A DNA stretch of 20,745 nt. It comes from Ophiothrix spiculata. Lineage: Eukaryota; Echinodermata; Ophiuroidea; Amphilepidida; Ophiotrichidae. Shown here in pieces: positions 9,422 to 18,315 of this stretch (position 1 is the stretch's first letter; the number at the start of each line of letters is the position of its first letter). The notes beneath the pieces are model-generated. The model was not told the origin of the DNA, did no database searches, and worked only from the letters and a program-made list of their open reading frames with translations. The stretch lies in assembly GCA_000969725.1 (NCBI GenBank), contig JXSR01S008861.1. The stretch is one strand, 5' to 3'. Position numbers and translations under genes: made by a program.

Positions 9422-10189
9422 GGTTAGGCTAATTTCTGGTCAACTTTTGTATTTCTGTAATAATACATGTACTGCCAAAAGTAATATAATTCCGCTTGTA
9501 CTCTTCAGCGAATTAAAATTGGATGTATTTTCAGTTCTGAAATCAATTTATACTAAACAAAAATACATCTTCAGCCAGGAATAAGATTAGCGTCATGTCA
9601 GAGGATTTTGAAAGAAAGTTTGTTTTTTTCTACCTGGTGTGCAACATCGTAGTCTTCAGTACAATGTTCGTTATGATAACTCAAAATATTCTCTTCCCGT
9701 ACTCGAATGCATTTGCAACTGTTCTATACGTCCAAAATGATTTCAGGGATTCTCCCTTCTGTTCCTCAAATGGATTCTGCTGGTCTTGTTTCTCAACAAA
9801 GTATCTCAATCTGTAAAAATGTTCTGGCTCAAAATATTCCCAATATCTCTTTGTCCTAGAAGTTTCTTGGAAATATTTTATCCTACTTCATACTAGTTGT
9901 TTGCTTCAAAATGGCTCAATGTTTTTTCCGTCTGGTCTTAAAAATGTCCACAATATAACGTCTCTCATCCAAAAAAATCACCTTTTTCCTATGATTTTTA
10001 CGTCGTCCCATGTATCTTCCTTCAATTTTCTGAAGACTCGTGCCTGAATTAGTAGTGTTACTCGCGCATTTGAAGTCAACAGGGTTTTAGTTTGTGGTTG
10101 CTAGCCGTGGAAGACCCTGAGTACACACTTACGATTGTAAGCAAACTTTACAAATCACGGGGTACCCAGGGCAGGGTATATACATTATA
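9422..10189. other. Region 5' of the ankyrin gene
   Basis: It should contain the promoter or 5' UTR of the minus-strand ankyrin gene, but I see no convincing TATA box, initiator or CpG cluster. On the minus strand, GAAATTAG lies ten bases before the ATG and could be a weak splice acceptor, so an upstream untranslated exon cannot be excluded. Short plus-strand frames here are not supported. Confidence 0.35.
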
Positions 10190-10406
10190 ATTATTGAGGG
10201 TTAAAAGGATACGGTAGAAGTTGATGACAAGCCCCGGGCCGGGTGGTTTTCGTCTCCTTGTTTCCTTGGGCAAGAAACTTTACTCTACTTGCTCCGTGGT
10301 CGGACAGTCACGTAAAGCCGTGGGTCCCCTGTACGAATAGACTCCTTCATGGGGTATGCATGTTATGCAAGTACTTGTATCATTGATTGATTGATTGATT
10401 GATTGA
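10190..10406 (+). repeat. SINE-like element ending in (TGAT)n
   Basis: A GC-richer block contains CCTTGGGCAAGAAACTTTAC (10263-10282), a word common to several animal SINE families. A GTAAAGCCGTGGGTCCCC segment follows, and the block ends in about six TGAT repeats (10382-10406). A short-unit tandem 3' tail is typical of SINE ends. I cannot see a clear tRNA or 5S head or a target duplication, so class assignment is tentative. Confidence 0.55.
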
Positions 10407-11466
10407 AGACTTAAGTCAAGAGAGAAATTAAGAATATATTAGAAAATGACAGACCATTTTGGAATAAAAAATGCGGGGTAAGTCACAAGTATATATGCGG
10501 CGAGTATACCTCTTCCCGCCACTGCAAGTGAAAAAATGCACCGTCGGATATGAATGTTGCTATTGTTTGCTGGATAAGCAACTGCTGCCTTTTTAAAAAC
10601 ATTTTTTCCCAATTTGTTTCATAAGATGTTATGATACGCGCACTGCATAATAATATTATGTTTGGTGACAAAAAGGTTTACCACTTAAATAGTAAAACTC
10701 AGAATCTGGGAAAAATATGGCTACTGGCATGTTGAATGTTCCTGCTAAAGCCGTATGGCACGCCATTGGCACAGGAGGCGGGAAAACCGCAATAGGTGTC
10801 TGAAAATGTGTAAAAACATTTTCCTGGCTTTTCTTGGCAATTTTTAGCCTCACTCGACACTGCAACTTACAAGTTCGTCAAAATTGCTCGAATTGGCGCG
10901 AACTCAAAAACCTTACACTAGAAACAGTACGGGATTGTTATATACAACTAGAACACAGAAGGAGGCAACGTTAGTGCTCACCCGCATCGAAATATGTTGC
11001 TTCAGACCCTGCACTTGGTTCCCCAACATTGTGGATCCCCACCCTCTGGGGGAAAACCGTGTCTTTATTTGCAAGCTAACGTGGCTAAGGTAAGCAAACC
11101 AAGCTTGGTAAAAACTGGTGGCGATATTGTCCGTCCTTATCGACCATTGTGTAAGCAATTCATGTAGATTAAGTAAATATTCTGATCAAAAATACACATG
11201 TATTAATCAAGATAGATAATTGTGAAATGTGAAACCCAAAGCAAATTCAATATCTAAATAAGAGACATGAGACATGTTAAAAACACCTGAAAACAGTGTC
11301 TCACGACAAAATGGACTCATAATAGTTCATTTTTTCATTTTTCTAAATCATTGCTCAATATTTGAATCACTTTTATGTTTAGGCCTACATTTTTGTTCCT
11401 TCAACTTTGCGAAGTTTAAAACATCAATTTTTTATATTTCGAAATTATAAATTGTTCTTACAAAAT
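10407..11466. other. Intergenic, no gene seen
   Basis: Several overlapping frames of 60-80 codons occur on both strands around 10650-11160, but they overlap each other in conflicting phases and show no known domain. The segment 10730-11100 is somewhat GC-richer than its surroundings; I see no reason to call it coding. Confidence 0.4.
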
Positions 11467-11530
11467 TTAGTCCATCTAGATGGACCTCACAAGCGAGCGT
11501 TCGCTTGCGAGGTCCATCTGGATGGACTAA
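11467..11530. repeat. 64-bp near-perfect hairpin
   Basis: The 30-bp arms 11467-11496 and 11501-11530 pair at 28 of 30 positions around a 4-base loop (GCGT). One mismatch is a T:G pair in a plus-strand transcript. Each arm also contains the smaller palindrome TCCATCTAGATGGA (TCCATCTGGATGGA on the right). There are no flanking TIRs or target duplication and the loop is too short for a typical microRNA precursor. A palindromic duplication or foldback insertion is the likeliest origin. Confidence 0.85.
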
Positions 11531-12725
11531 CAAAGTTTGGCTAATAATACTAGATTCACTTAGTCCGGTCCAATTCCGGGGTGTGATTCTAGCCACATGT
11601 CCAACTGTCTCAGTTCCTGAAGCATGCTCTAAAAGCCTAATCATGACTATTAATATTCTTTTACTTTGTCAGATTTTTTTGTTGTTAAACAAAATGTCTT
11701 GTTGAACATTTTAAAACAAAATACGCCGCCCAGTACCCGGGGTCCACAAACATGCTTAGTGTTTACACGACCATTAGCCAACTATTTGATGACCAGGAGG
11801 TATTTTGGAAGGTAAATGTCATCATTAATACGACTAAAGAAAGCAAGTCTTTTTGTTTGCTTGTCTAAACCTAATTGTCTGAAATTAATTGATATTTACT
11901 CATGATTTTGTTCAGCAAACATTGAATGAATTTAAAGAAGTACAGCAAGACTAAAAATAACTACTTACACCATTTGATGCCTCTAGCACCCGGGGTGCTA
12001 CTCATTTGTGGAATAATGTGTGTGAATTGACTATCTAAATACACTATAGTAGTTATAAGCTTGTCCTGATATTTGTCACTGATACCCTAAACAAGGTTCG
12101 ATTTGAGATGCCCGGATCCAGATAATTTTTTATATTATGCATTCGTACAAGTTTTACCGATCAGCTAAATAATTTACAGTAACTGTTTATATTTAATCAC
12201 TTGGTCTGTTAGGGGCACGTTCTACTGATAAATACTAGCCTGCTTGCTGGAGTCATTCTGCAAACCAGGAGTTGAAATTTTGTTTCACTGGGATTTTAGT
12301 TTGATTCAGAGAGTACCAGACATGGTATACACTAAATTGAACAATACTGAGACCCCGAAACAAGGGCTACCTTCATATATGCTCTTGAGCAGTGGGTTTA
12401 GATTTAGAAGATTTATGTTGTGATGTCCATATGTACACGATAGATAAAATGTCCATAGAGGGTTAAAAGCACCACGATATTTTGAGGTCACGTTTTGATT
12501 TAATAACAATGTCCACATAAATTTCATGCTCTGAACAGCGGGTTTTAAAGATAATACAATACCCATAGACGACCAAGAGTACCACGGTATTTAAATATTA
12601 TATTTTTATTTCATAGTTATTACTGTAAACAAGCAAGCTTATTATATATGTACTGTTGTCCAATTCTTAGAAGATAATAAAACACCCTTAGTGAGCTAAG
12701 AGCACAATTTAACATTTGCATCTAA

Positions 12726-13207
12726 GGGCGTGTTCACACAGAGAAATTTGGTCATGACTATAATATTCTCACTCGTGAGCCGCTCATGACCAAATTCCCA
12801 GTGCGAACGTAATTGAGGACCCTAGAACCAGAAGGGGGTTAAGTCACATTGAGTACAAACTGAGAAAATGGCACAAACATCATATCATTTGTGTTGTCTT
12901 GAATGGTATTGCTGTATCTTGCAGTGACTCTTACGCATGCTCTGATCATCAAATTACTACAAAACTTGTACAGAATGTAGGAATGAGAATTCTGTAGCAG
13001 GAAATTGACACAAATCAATTTTCAAGATTTTGTGACTAAACCCCCTTTTAGTTCTAGGGTCCTCAATTATAGAAAGTGTCTCGCTCGTGACCAAAATTGA
13101 CGCGCCACTAGTTTTAACGCGCAAGTCGTGTCCCAGTATGGTGTGAACGCAACTGCTAAGTTGTCTCGGTCTAGAGTCGGTCATGACTAGTATGTGTGAA
13201 CACGCCC
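12726..13207. mobile_element. MITE with GGGCGTGTTCACAC ends (PIF/Harbinger-like)
   Basis: GGGCGTGTTCACAC at 12726-12739 is exactly inverted at 13194-13207. TAA flanks both sides (12723-12725 and 13208-13210), matching the 3-bp TAA/TWA target duplication of PIF/Harbinger elements. The arms also share GGTCATGAC and GTCATGAC, and GTGTGAACGC/GTGCGAACG. No transposase is encoded. A second element is inserted inside (12812-13067). Confidence 0.75.
12812..13067. mobile_element. Nested MITE with ATTGAGGACCCTAG ends
   Basis: ATTGAGGACCCTAGAAC at 12812-12828 is inverted at 13051-13067 (GTTCTAGGGTCCTCAAT). The inverted repeat continues through AGGGGGTTAAGTCACA, mirrored by TGTGACTAAACCCCCTTTT, for about 37 bp with few mismatches. 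TA lies on both sides (12810-12811 and 13068-13069). It sits wholly inside the GGGCGTG element, so it inserted later. Confidence 0.75.
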
Positions 13208-13300
13208 TAAGTGATATTATTGTAAGTAAGCAAGATTTGACCTATTTAGGCATATCATGCTTTGCTCTAAACGGTGGGTTTAATATAAGGCCTCAATTTT

Positions 13301-13843
13301 TCCGCGATGGAAAACGAACTAAAATCATGGAATTTGGAAGTGCAACATGAAAAATTATATCAAGCTGAAGCAAGAACCTTAAAATCATTAATAATTTTGA
13401 AACCAAGCAAACATTGAAATGTAGAGTGTGTTGCTGTCCATATTTTTCTTACTACATTAACAAACTTAAGAGGTATATGAATTTTATCTTTTCACTTTAG
13501 TTTTAAATTATTTTTGGTATTGATAACACAACTTGTGTACAAGCGAAATACATTGTTTTTGAAATCCAAATGTACTTAACCCTAAAATTATCATATTTTG
13601 TCATAGTGCGCACACTGCGAACATAATTTATCAAATCTCGTACACCTTTGTAATTTGAAACAACATAGGCCTATGGTTCAGCACTGTCCTGGTCAAAAAA
13701 TAATGAAATTTGGTCTTAGCTTCTAGAACCGCTTGTCCGTCCAAATGTAAAATGTCTGGTTATACCACTGCAAACTCGTGAGTCGGTCTTAATGTTTGCT
13801 TTAAACATTCATGACAATTGTGGACTTAAAAATCTGTGCTACC
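13301..13843. other. Region 3' of the creatinase locus
   Basis: AT-rich sequence downstream of the minus-strand creatinase stop codon. I found no canonical AATAAA on the minus strand close to the stop, and no other feature. Confidence 0.4.
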
Positions 13844-14055
13844 TTATAAAAATTGTAGATATTTCTTAACCACGAAATGCTCAGGCCCGTGTCCATTGCG
13901 ACTCAGTCTTTCATGTCCAGATTCTGTGACCATTATCGTATCATGTTCCCTGTAGCCTCCTGCACCGCGGTTACCTTCCTGTACCACAAGCATGGCTTCG
14001 ATAGAGACTATCATGTTAGGTTCTAGCACGACGTCACTGTCTTCAAATTGTAAAG
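13844..14055 (-). CDS. Creatinase terminal exon 6
   Basis: The acceptor is TTTTTACAG. It encodes LQFEDSDVVLEPNMIVSIEA, then an insertless run to GAGGYREHDTIMVTESG and GPEHFVVKK, ending at TAA (13844-13846). It aligns with VLEPGMVVSMEPM, GAGGYREHD and the C-terminus of bacterial creatinase. The active-site Glu residues and the Arg-Glu-His of GYREHD are kept, with IEA replacing MEP. Confidence 0.85.
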
Positions 14056-14274
14056 CTGTAAAAATATAATTTAGATATTAAAATCGTTTTATGTATTTAT
14101 AAAGCATACACCATCGCCAAGAATGACAAGTATTTTGTAAAATAGCAATGAATTCAATTTGGAAGGGAAACAAATCTGGAAAAATTAGTGGTTTCAGCTC
14201 GTTTCTTTTACAGCTTAACACAACTTTCCCAAGTAGCATTGTGAAAGTTAAAATGAATGACCAATGAAACATAC

Positions 14275-14335
14275 CTTGCTCTTCTCCACTCTGTGGCTAT
14301 CGCAATGTGTTTTAATGAGAAACATATGTCAATTC
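14275..14335 (-). pseudogene. Creatinase exon 5 candidate, catalytic-His loop, two stops
   Basis: A 61-nt segment between CCAAGCAG and a GTATGT donor (14274). In the phase required by exon 6 it reads ELTYVSH, stop, NTLR, stop, PQSGEEQ, then A from the split codon. Against the bacterial loop TFGYGHSFGTLSHYYGREAG, the T-aromatic, the His, TL and G-x-E-x-x-L positions line up. The His position is the proposed catalytic base (His232 in the Pseudomonas putida enzyme). The similarity is short, so identification rests on position, phase and splice sites. Confidence 0.5.
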
Positions 14336-14998
14336 CTGCTTGGACAAAGGATACTATTATTCTGACATGCATACTTCCGAGTCTACAAACAGACATTTTG
14401 TGCATTTAACACAAGCAATTTGAAATATATTGACAAATGATTAGATTTATTCTATGCTGGAGTCTAAATTTGATTTGAAACATGCTATATGCGCGAGCCT
14501 CACGGCGTTTGGTAAAGAGATCAATAGGGACGGGAGTATTTGGGTTCCTGAAGTAAGTTGGGTGCATATGTTAGGAGCTTATCTGGTATCATTGTGCATT
14601 TAAATTGGCCATTTTGCCAAAAAGAAAAACGCAGTACTTAACCAGGATAAAAAAGGGGTCATTTAGTAAAATGAAGGTTAAAAATCTTTCCAGTTAAAAC
14701 TTTTGGACTCGGAGTTTGAGTTACCGTAAATACATGAATATTCTAATTTAGAGTATCCATGATAAACATGAAATCGTAAAATTGTTTATTGCATTTCTTT
14801 TTCTTTTCCTTTTTTTTTCTGTCATGATCAAGGATTACTTGGACCTCGGACCCTGGATCAGAGCCGACTAGGACCAGTTAGAAATCCGGATATTGTAAGC
14901 CCTTCGCTGAGTATGCTGAACAGACCAACTGTGGTGTAAAATGGTAAACAAATTTGTAGAACACAGAGATGTCTATTTTAGAGTGAAGTATATTAAGT

Positions 14999-15174
14999 CC
15001 AGGGGGTGTTACTTCAAAATTTGTTGTACGGGTATGCCCTGCCGGACTTTTTTGGCGAATTGGGCGCATTCATCCGTGATGAAAACCACCTGATCGATAT
15101 ACCAAAATCTGTGAAAACCCATCCAAAAAGGCAGGCACATACGGTGTACCTCGTCAATATAAGTCTCCCCCGGG
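14999..15174 (-). mobile_element. MITE of the CAGGGGGGTTACTT family, inverted, in creatinase intron 4
   Basis: TCCAGGGGGTGTTACTT at the left and AAGTCTCCCCCGGGA at the right are its terminal inverted repeats. On the minus strand the body matches the element at 6743-7049 (GTGCCTGCCTTTTTGGATGG, ATTTTGGTATA, TCCGGCAGGGCATACCCGTA) but lacks that copy's two-hairpin middle. TTAA occurs just outside both ends (14993-14996 and 15178-15181), a possible target duplication. The open frame crossing it is repeat DNA. Confidence 0.65.
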
Positions 15175-15334
15175 ATTTTAAGTATATATTTGTCGGTTCC
15201 CAATAGTACCTGATCAGCATCACAAAAACTCAAAAGTTGCAAAACTAGACCAGTTCTCGAATTTACCATTTTAGTAGCATATATCTTTATACGATACCTG
15301 ATCGACGGCCCGAATAATCACATGACATTGTCAC

Positions 15335-15524
15335 CTCCGACTGTAGTTGTAACTCTTCTGCGCGATAAATTTTATTCAATTCCTTAACAATATCGCCACA
15401 TTTGACGCCCGGTTTGATCATTTTGATGCCATCACGTACAACCTTGCAATTGATATCCCAAAACCGGAAAAACTCATCAGGAACATAGTCCAGAAAAATC
15501 GTTCGCTTCAATGCTGCGTGATAC
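15335..15524 (-). CDS. Creatinase exon 4
   Basis: A 190-nt exon with acceptor TTTAAG and donor GTGACA (15334). It encodes YHAALKRTIFLDYVPD through IKPGVKCGDIVKELNKIY to LQLQSE, a strong match to the YYTALERTLFLD...IKPGARCSDIARELNEIF region of the M24 domain. The donor is weak; an alternative GTATCG donor lies at about 15295 and would add residues without family resemblance. Confidence 0.85.
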
Positions 15525-15633
15525 CTTAAATGAAATGAAAAGATTAATCTGCATTATATTTGTTTCAATCATTGTTTTACCATTATCATGATTATGATAG
15601 CCTAACAACATATTGTCTTTGTCTTCATCGTCA

Positions 15634-15692
15634 ACATCATCATCATCATCTTCATCTTCATCTTCATCTTCATCTTCATCATCATCATCATC
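15634..15692. repeat. (CAT)n/(CATCTT)n compound microsatellite
   Basis: A CAT run passes into about five CATCTT/TTCATC units and back into CAT, within creatinase intron 3. On the gene strand it is a purine-rich GATGAA/GATGAT tract. It has no coding role. Confidence 0.9.
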
Positions 15693-15803
15693 TGTGGTGG
15701 CATATGTAATGGCTCTCTGTGACTACTATTCATTAAAATAATACACACAATTTGTCAATGATTAAGAATGGATCACACTATATTGACCTTAAGATTTACA
15801 TAT

Positions 15804-15927
15804 ATCCCACAATGCATTATTCCAGGGTAAACACTTCCTTTAGAGGTGCCTTCTTACAGCGGTCGAAAGTCAATCTGGCATGCACATTTCATTAGGACGA
15901 TCTCAATAACAATAGTGCATTGTGGGA
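15804..15927. repeat. Inverted repeat TATCCCACAATGCA, foldback in intron 3
   Basis: TATCCCACAATGCATTATT (15804-15822) is inverted at about 15909-15927 (AATAGTGCATTGTGGGATA) with one difference, flanking about 85 bp. It looks like a small MITE. Its right arm ends eight bases inside the donor of exon 3. Confidence 0.65.
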
Positions 15928-15935
15928 TACCTTAC

Positions 15936-16050
15936 CCAGAGATCATAGCGAAGGCATTGGTACTTGACAAAATCCCTTTGTCCAGTATGTTACTGGATGG
16001 CTGATTGTGACACCCGTCTGTGTTACTGCCAGTTTGAAATTGCGCAAATG
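15936..16050 (-). CDS. Creatinase exon 3
   Basis: A 115-nt exon between a TTTTTTCACAG acceptor and a GTAAGG donor (15935). It joins exon 2 in phase 1 and exon 4 in phase 2. The frame encodes FAQFQTGSNTDGCHN ... DKGILSS ... AFAMISG, aligning with FQSGINTDGAHN and KGDILSLNCFPMIAG of bacterial creatinase. Key differences are loss of the W-T-W-F pattern, CHNQ for AHNP, and a one-residue shift in the ILS...F..M segment. These suggest relaxed constraint. Confidence 0.8.
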
Positions 16051-16142
16051 CTGTGAAAAAATTGGACACATAATATCAAGTTATACCAACTAGGCCTATC
16101 AGGTAAGAGGAGACACGTACGCAAACAAATCGGCAACATGGG

Positions 16143-16172
16143 TGTGGGGGGGGTGGGTGGGGGGGGGGGGGG
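16143..16172 (+). repeat. Poly-G tract with quadruplex potential
   Basis: Runs of 8, 3 and about 14 G separated by single T or TGGGT, in creatinase intron 2. On the gene (template-opposite) strand it is a C-rich pyrimidine tract. It directly abuts a tRNA-like sequence. Confidence 0.85.
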
Positions 16173-16300
16173 CAGCGGTAGTTCCCTCGCCTTGTACCAA
16201 TGAGGCCCTGGTTTCGGTTCCCGCGCCCAGGGCTTTATGTTCATTTGGTTTTCAGTCCATGCTCGCTTCCCGGTCTTCCTCCTGTATTCAAAACTGATTT
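16172..16300 (+). repeat. tRNA-derived SINE fragment
   Basis: GCAGCGGTAGTTCCCTCGCC resembles a tRNA A-box region. CTTGTACCAATGAGG could be an anticodon arm, and GGTTTCGGTTCCCG (16210-16223) resembles a B box with CGCCCAGGGC after it. The acceptor stem is absent and the pairing imperfect, so it is a SINE head or pseudo-tRNA, not a tRNA gene. It lies in creatinase intron 2, in the opposite orientation to the gene. Confidence 0.5.
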
Positions 16301-16746
16301 TTAAAAACATCTTGGAGCCCTATTAAAGAAGCTTCCTTTAGCTTACTTGGTACCAAGTACCAAGTTTGGTTTCCTTGGCGAAAGCCTAAACAAGGTGATG
16401 GTTCAAATATCTGAAATATACTCTATAAATCAATACATCCAGCCAGATATCCATAATTTGATTTTGCCAATCAGTGCCGAATGCGTGTCTCCCTTTACAA
16501 AACATAGCTAACAAAGGTTTGACGCTTAACTATTGAAGGCATAAGTATTTGAAAAGATTCATCAGATTTGGTAAAAGGAAACATGAAATGCCTACAGCAT
16601 TAAATTAAAAATATAAATTGCCTCGTGAGCGCGGACAATTTAAACTTCAGAACGCAGTGCATTATTTTAGTACAATTTCACCCACGTAAAGTAACACGCC
16701 GTTATTAATTTATAATTATTGAATGACGTAAAAAGTATATACTCAC

Positions 16747-17365
16747 TGCCTCTAAGATCTGTTTCTGGAAAAGTCTTGCTTATATGTCGCACCATAGAAT
16801 TCGTTCCATGACCAGACAACTCTGCCTCAGTAACACCCTCTTTCATAATCTCCATTTGAGCAAGACATCCTAAATCTGCAGTAGCTGCGCATACTCTAAT
16901 CAATTCAATCTCCTCCTCAGATTTTACAAGTCTCAATTTACACGCAGCTTGACCAATGTCTACCATATCTGAAGCATTCGCTACAGATTGTTTCATCTTT
17001 GGGGCGCCTTCAAGAGGCATATGATCAAACTCAACTCCAATTTTACCACGCACATGTCCTAATTCTTTTTGAACTGCCCGCTAAAAATGATCGCGTTGCC
17101 AGTCTGTATAAACCACGTTGCCACAAGTATAATTTGCACGTCGCCATGGTTGAGCCCAATCAACTAAAGGAGATATCGTTGTCACTGTATCATCTGTAAC
17201 AGCTAGTCCGTATGGCCTGCCAGAATTACTGCATAAAAAGTCCGAGTAATAATTGATGTGTTCTGGTGATGTGAACAGAGTGCCCTCTATATCATTCTCT
17301 ACCATATATTTACGTAGTTTAGTCAAACGGTCGTGCATTTCTGTGGCAGAAAATGTTGATTTTCC
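16747..17365 (-). CDS. Creatinase exon 2, with in-frame TAG
   Basis: A 619-nt exon follows a polypyrimidine acceptor (T-run then CAG) and ends at a GTGAGT donor (16746). It encodes most of the N-terminal domain and the linker into the M24 domain, beginning GKSTFSATEMHDRL, which aligns with the STFSAQEYANR region of the bacterial enzyme. The frame is continuous and homologous on both sides of TAG at 17081-17083 (WQRDHF*RAVQKEL against WQRDNYFAAIQQAL). No intron can remove the stop, because conserved residues abut it on both sides. Confidence 0.85.
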
Positions 17366-17861
17366 CTGAAAAAAAAAATAAATGTTGCAGATTTTTCGTT
17401 ATTATATAATCTGTATAGCATCTGCAATTGTTACCATTGTTGCTTATAAAATGCTATTTTTTGGCTCCACAAAATATAGGTAACTGCTTTAGCCTATGAG
17501 TTTTCCCCAAATTGAGAATTACATAACTTTCAGGCCTATTCATATGCATGTTCAATTAACAATTTTTCACCTTGTTTGTTAGAAATAAATTAGTAAACAA
17601 CGATAACAACAACAAAGTTGATCAAGTTGCTATTAAATAGGTTGCTCGCTGTAAAAGTGTACAAACTGACCATCGCATCGTGTACTCAGGAAAAGTGGGT
17701 GTGGTTAGTAATATTTATGGTATTTTGATTTTATTCATAAAACATGCTAGCCAGGTCGTCTCAATTAGCATATAACCGTCACAACAAGTTATAGGTAGAC
17801 CTTTAAACAATTTAAGAAAGTATAAGTTATCTTAATCATTGTGTTCGGTTATTATATCATT

Positions 17862-17890
17862 AGGTCTAAAAAATGGTTGATTGGCGTAAA
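17862..17890 (+). repeat. Dispersed repeat GGCCTAAAAAATTG, partial copy
   Basis: AGGTCTAAAAAATGGTTGAT followed by TGGCGTAA matches the first 28 bases of the copy at 20521 with two or three differences, then diverges. It lies in creatinase intron 1. Confidence 0.5.
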
Positions 17891-18103
17891 ATAAATGATT
17901 TGTTTGTTTGTTTGCTTTTTTTTTTTGGTTTTTAAATTAACATTAAATAACAGGACACACAGATAAATGGAACATCAATGTTTTATGTGCCCATCTTTCA
18001 TTTATATAACGATCTGGACTTTTTGGATGTGAAAAATATGTTGCTGCCATACTTAATTTTACCATTTTAATCATATGCACATGAAAGATAAAATTTAAAA
18101 AAG

Positions 18104-18170
18104 AAATCTAGGATTGGCACCAAAAAGTAGGGTCGGTCGGGTTACGACAATAAAACAATTTTTTAGGCCT
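18104..18170 (-). repeat. Dispersed repeat GGCCTAAAAAATTG, copy in intron 1
   Basis: On the minus strand it reads AGGCCTAAAAAATTGTTT, then CGTAACCCGACCGACCCTA, then CCAATCCTAGATT. It matches the plus-strand copy at 20521-20592 along its whole length with small differences. It is inside creatinase intron 1. Confidence 0.65.
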
Positions 18171-18315
18171 CAATTTGTCATGTGGTTTCCCAAAGCAACA
18201 ATTGGGAATTCTGGACCTTCATAGTACATGTAGTAAGAGCAAACCGGTTTACGTTTCTTTCAGCCATTTGTGTCATTCTAGTATAATGAATTGAGGTCAT
18301 AAGTTAAAGCCATAC

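Larger units (their letters stand above)
12305..13300. repeat. Degenerate tandem repeat, about 110-155 bp period, interrupted by MITEs
   Basis: A landmark like AGTACCACGGTAT recurs at about 12311, 12468, 12579 and (weaker) 12700. TGCTCTGAACAGCGGGTTT-like words recur at about 12382, 12528 and 13260, and TATTACTGTAAACAAGCAAG recurs at about 12618 and 13215. The order of landmarks is preserved, which supports about four decayed units. The last unit is split by the inserted element at 12726-13207. No coding potential. Confidence 0.5.

Noticed and set aside
10483..11158. Cluster of 62-81 codon frames on both strands
   Set aside because: Frames overlap in conflicting phases, with no recognisable domain and no credible splice sites.
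15009..15269. 86-codon minus-strand frame inside creatinase intron 4, considered as the missing exon
   Set aside because: Most of it lies in the MITE at 14999-15174, whose homolog at 6743-7049 is clearly non-coding; no creatinase motif is present and the splice phase does not fit.
16023..16310. 95-codon minus-strand frame with a poly-Pro run
   Set aside because: It covers the poly-G tract and SINE fragment, overlaps exon 3 only partly and in the wrong phase.
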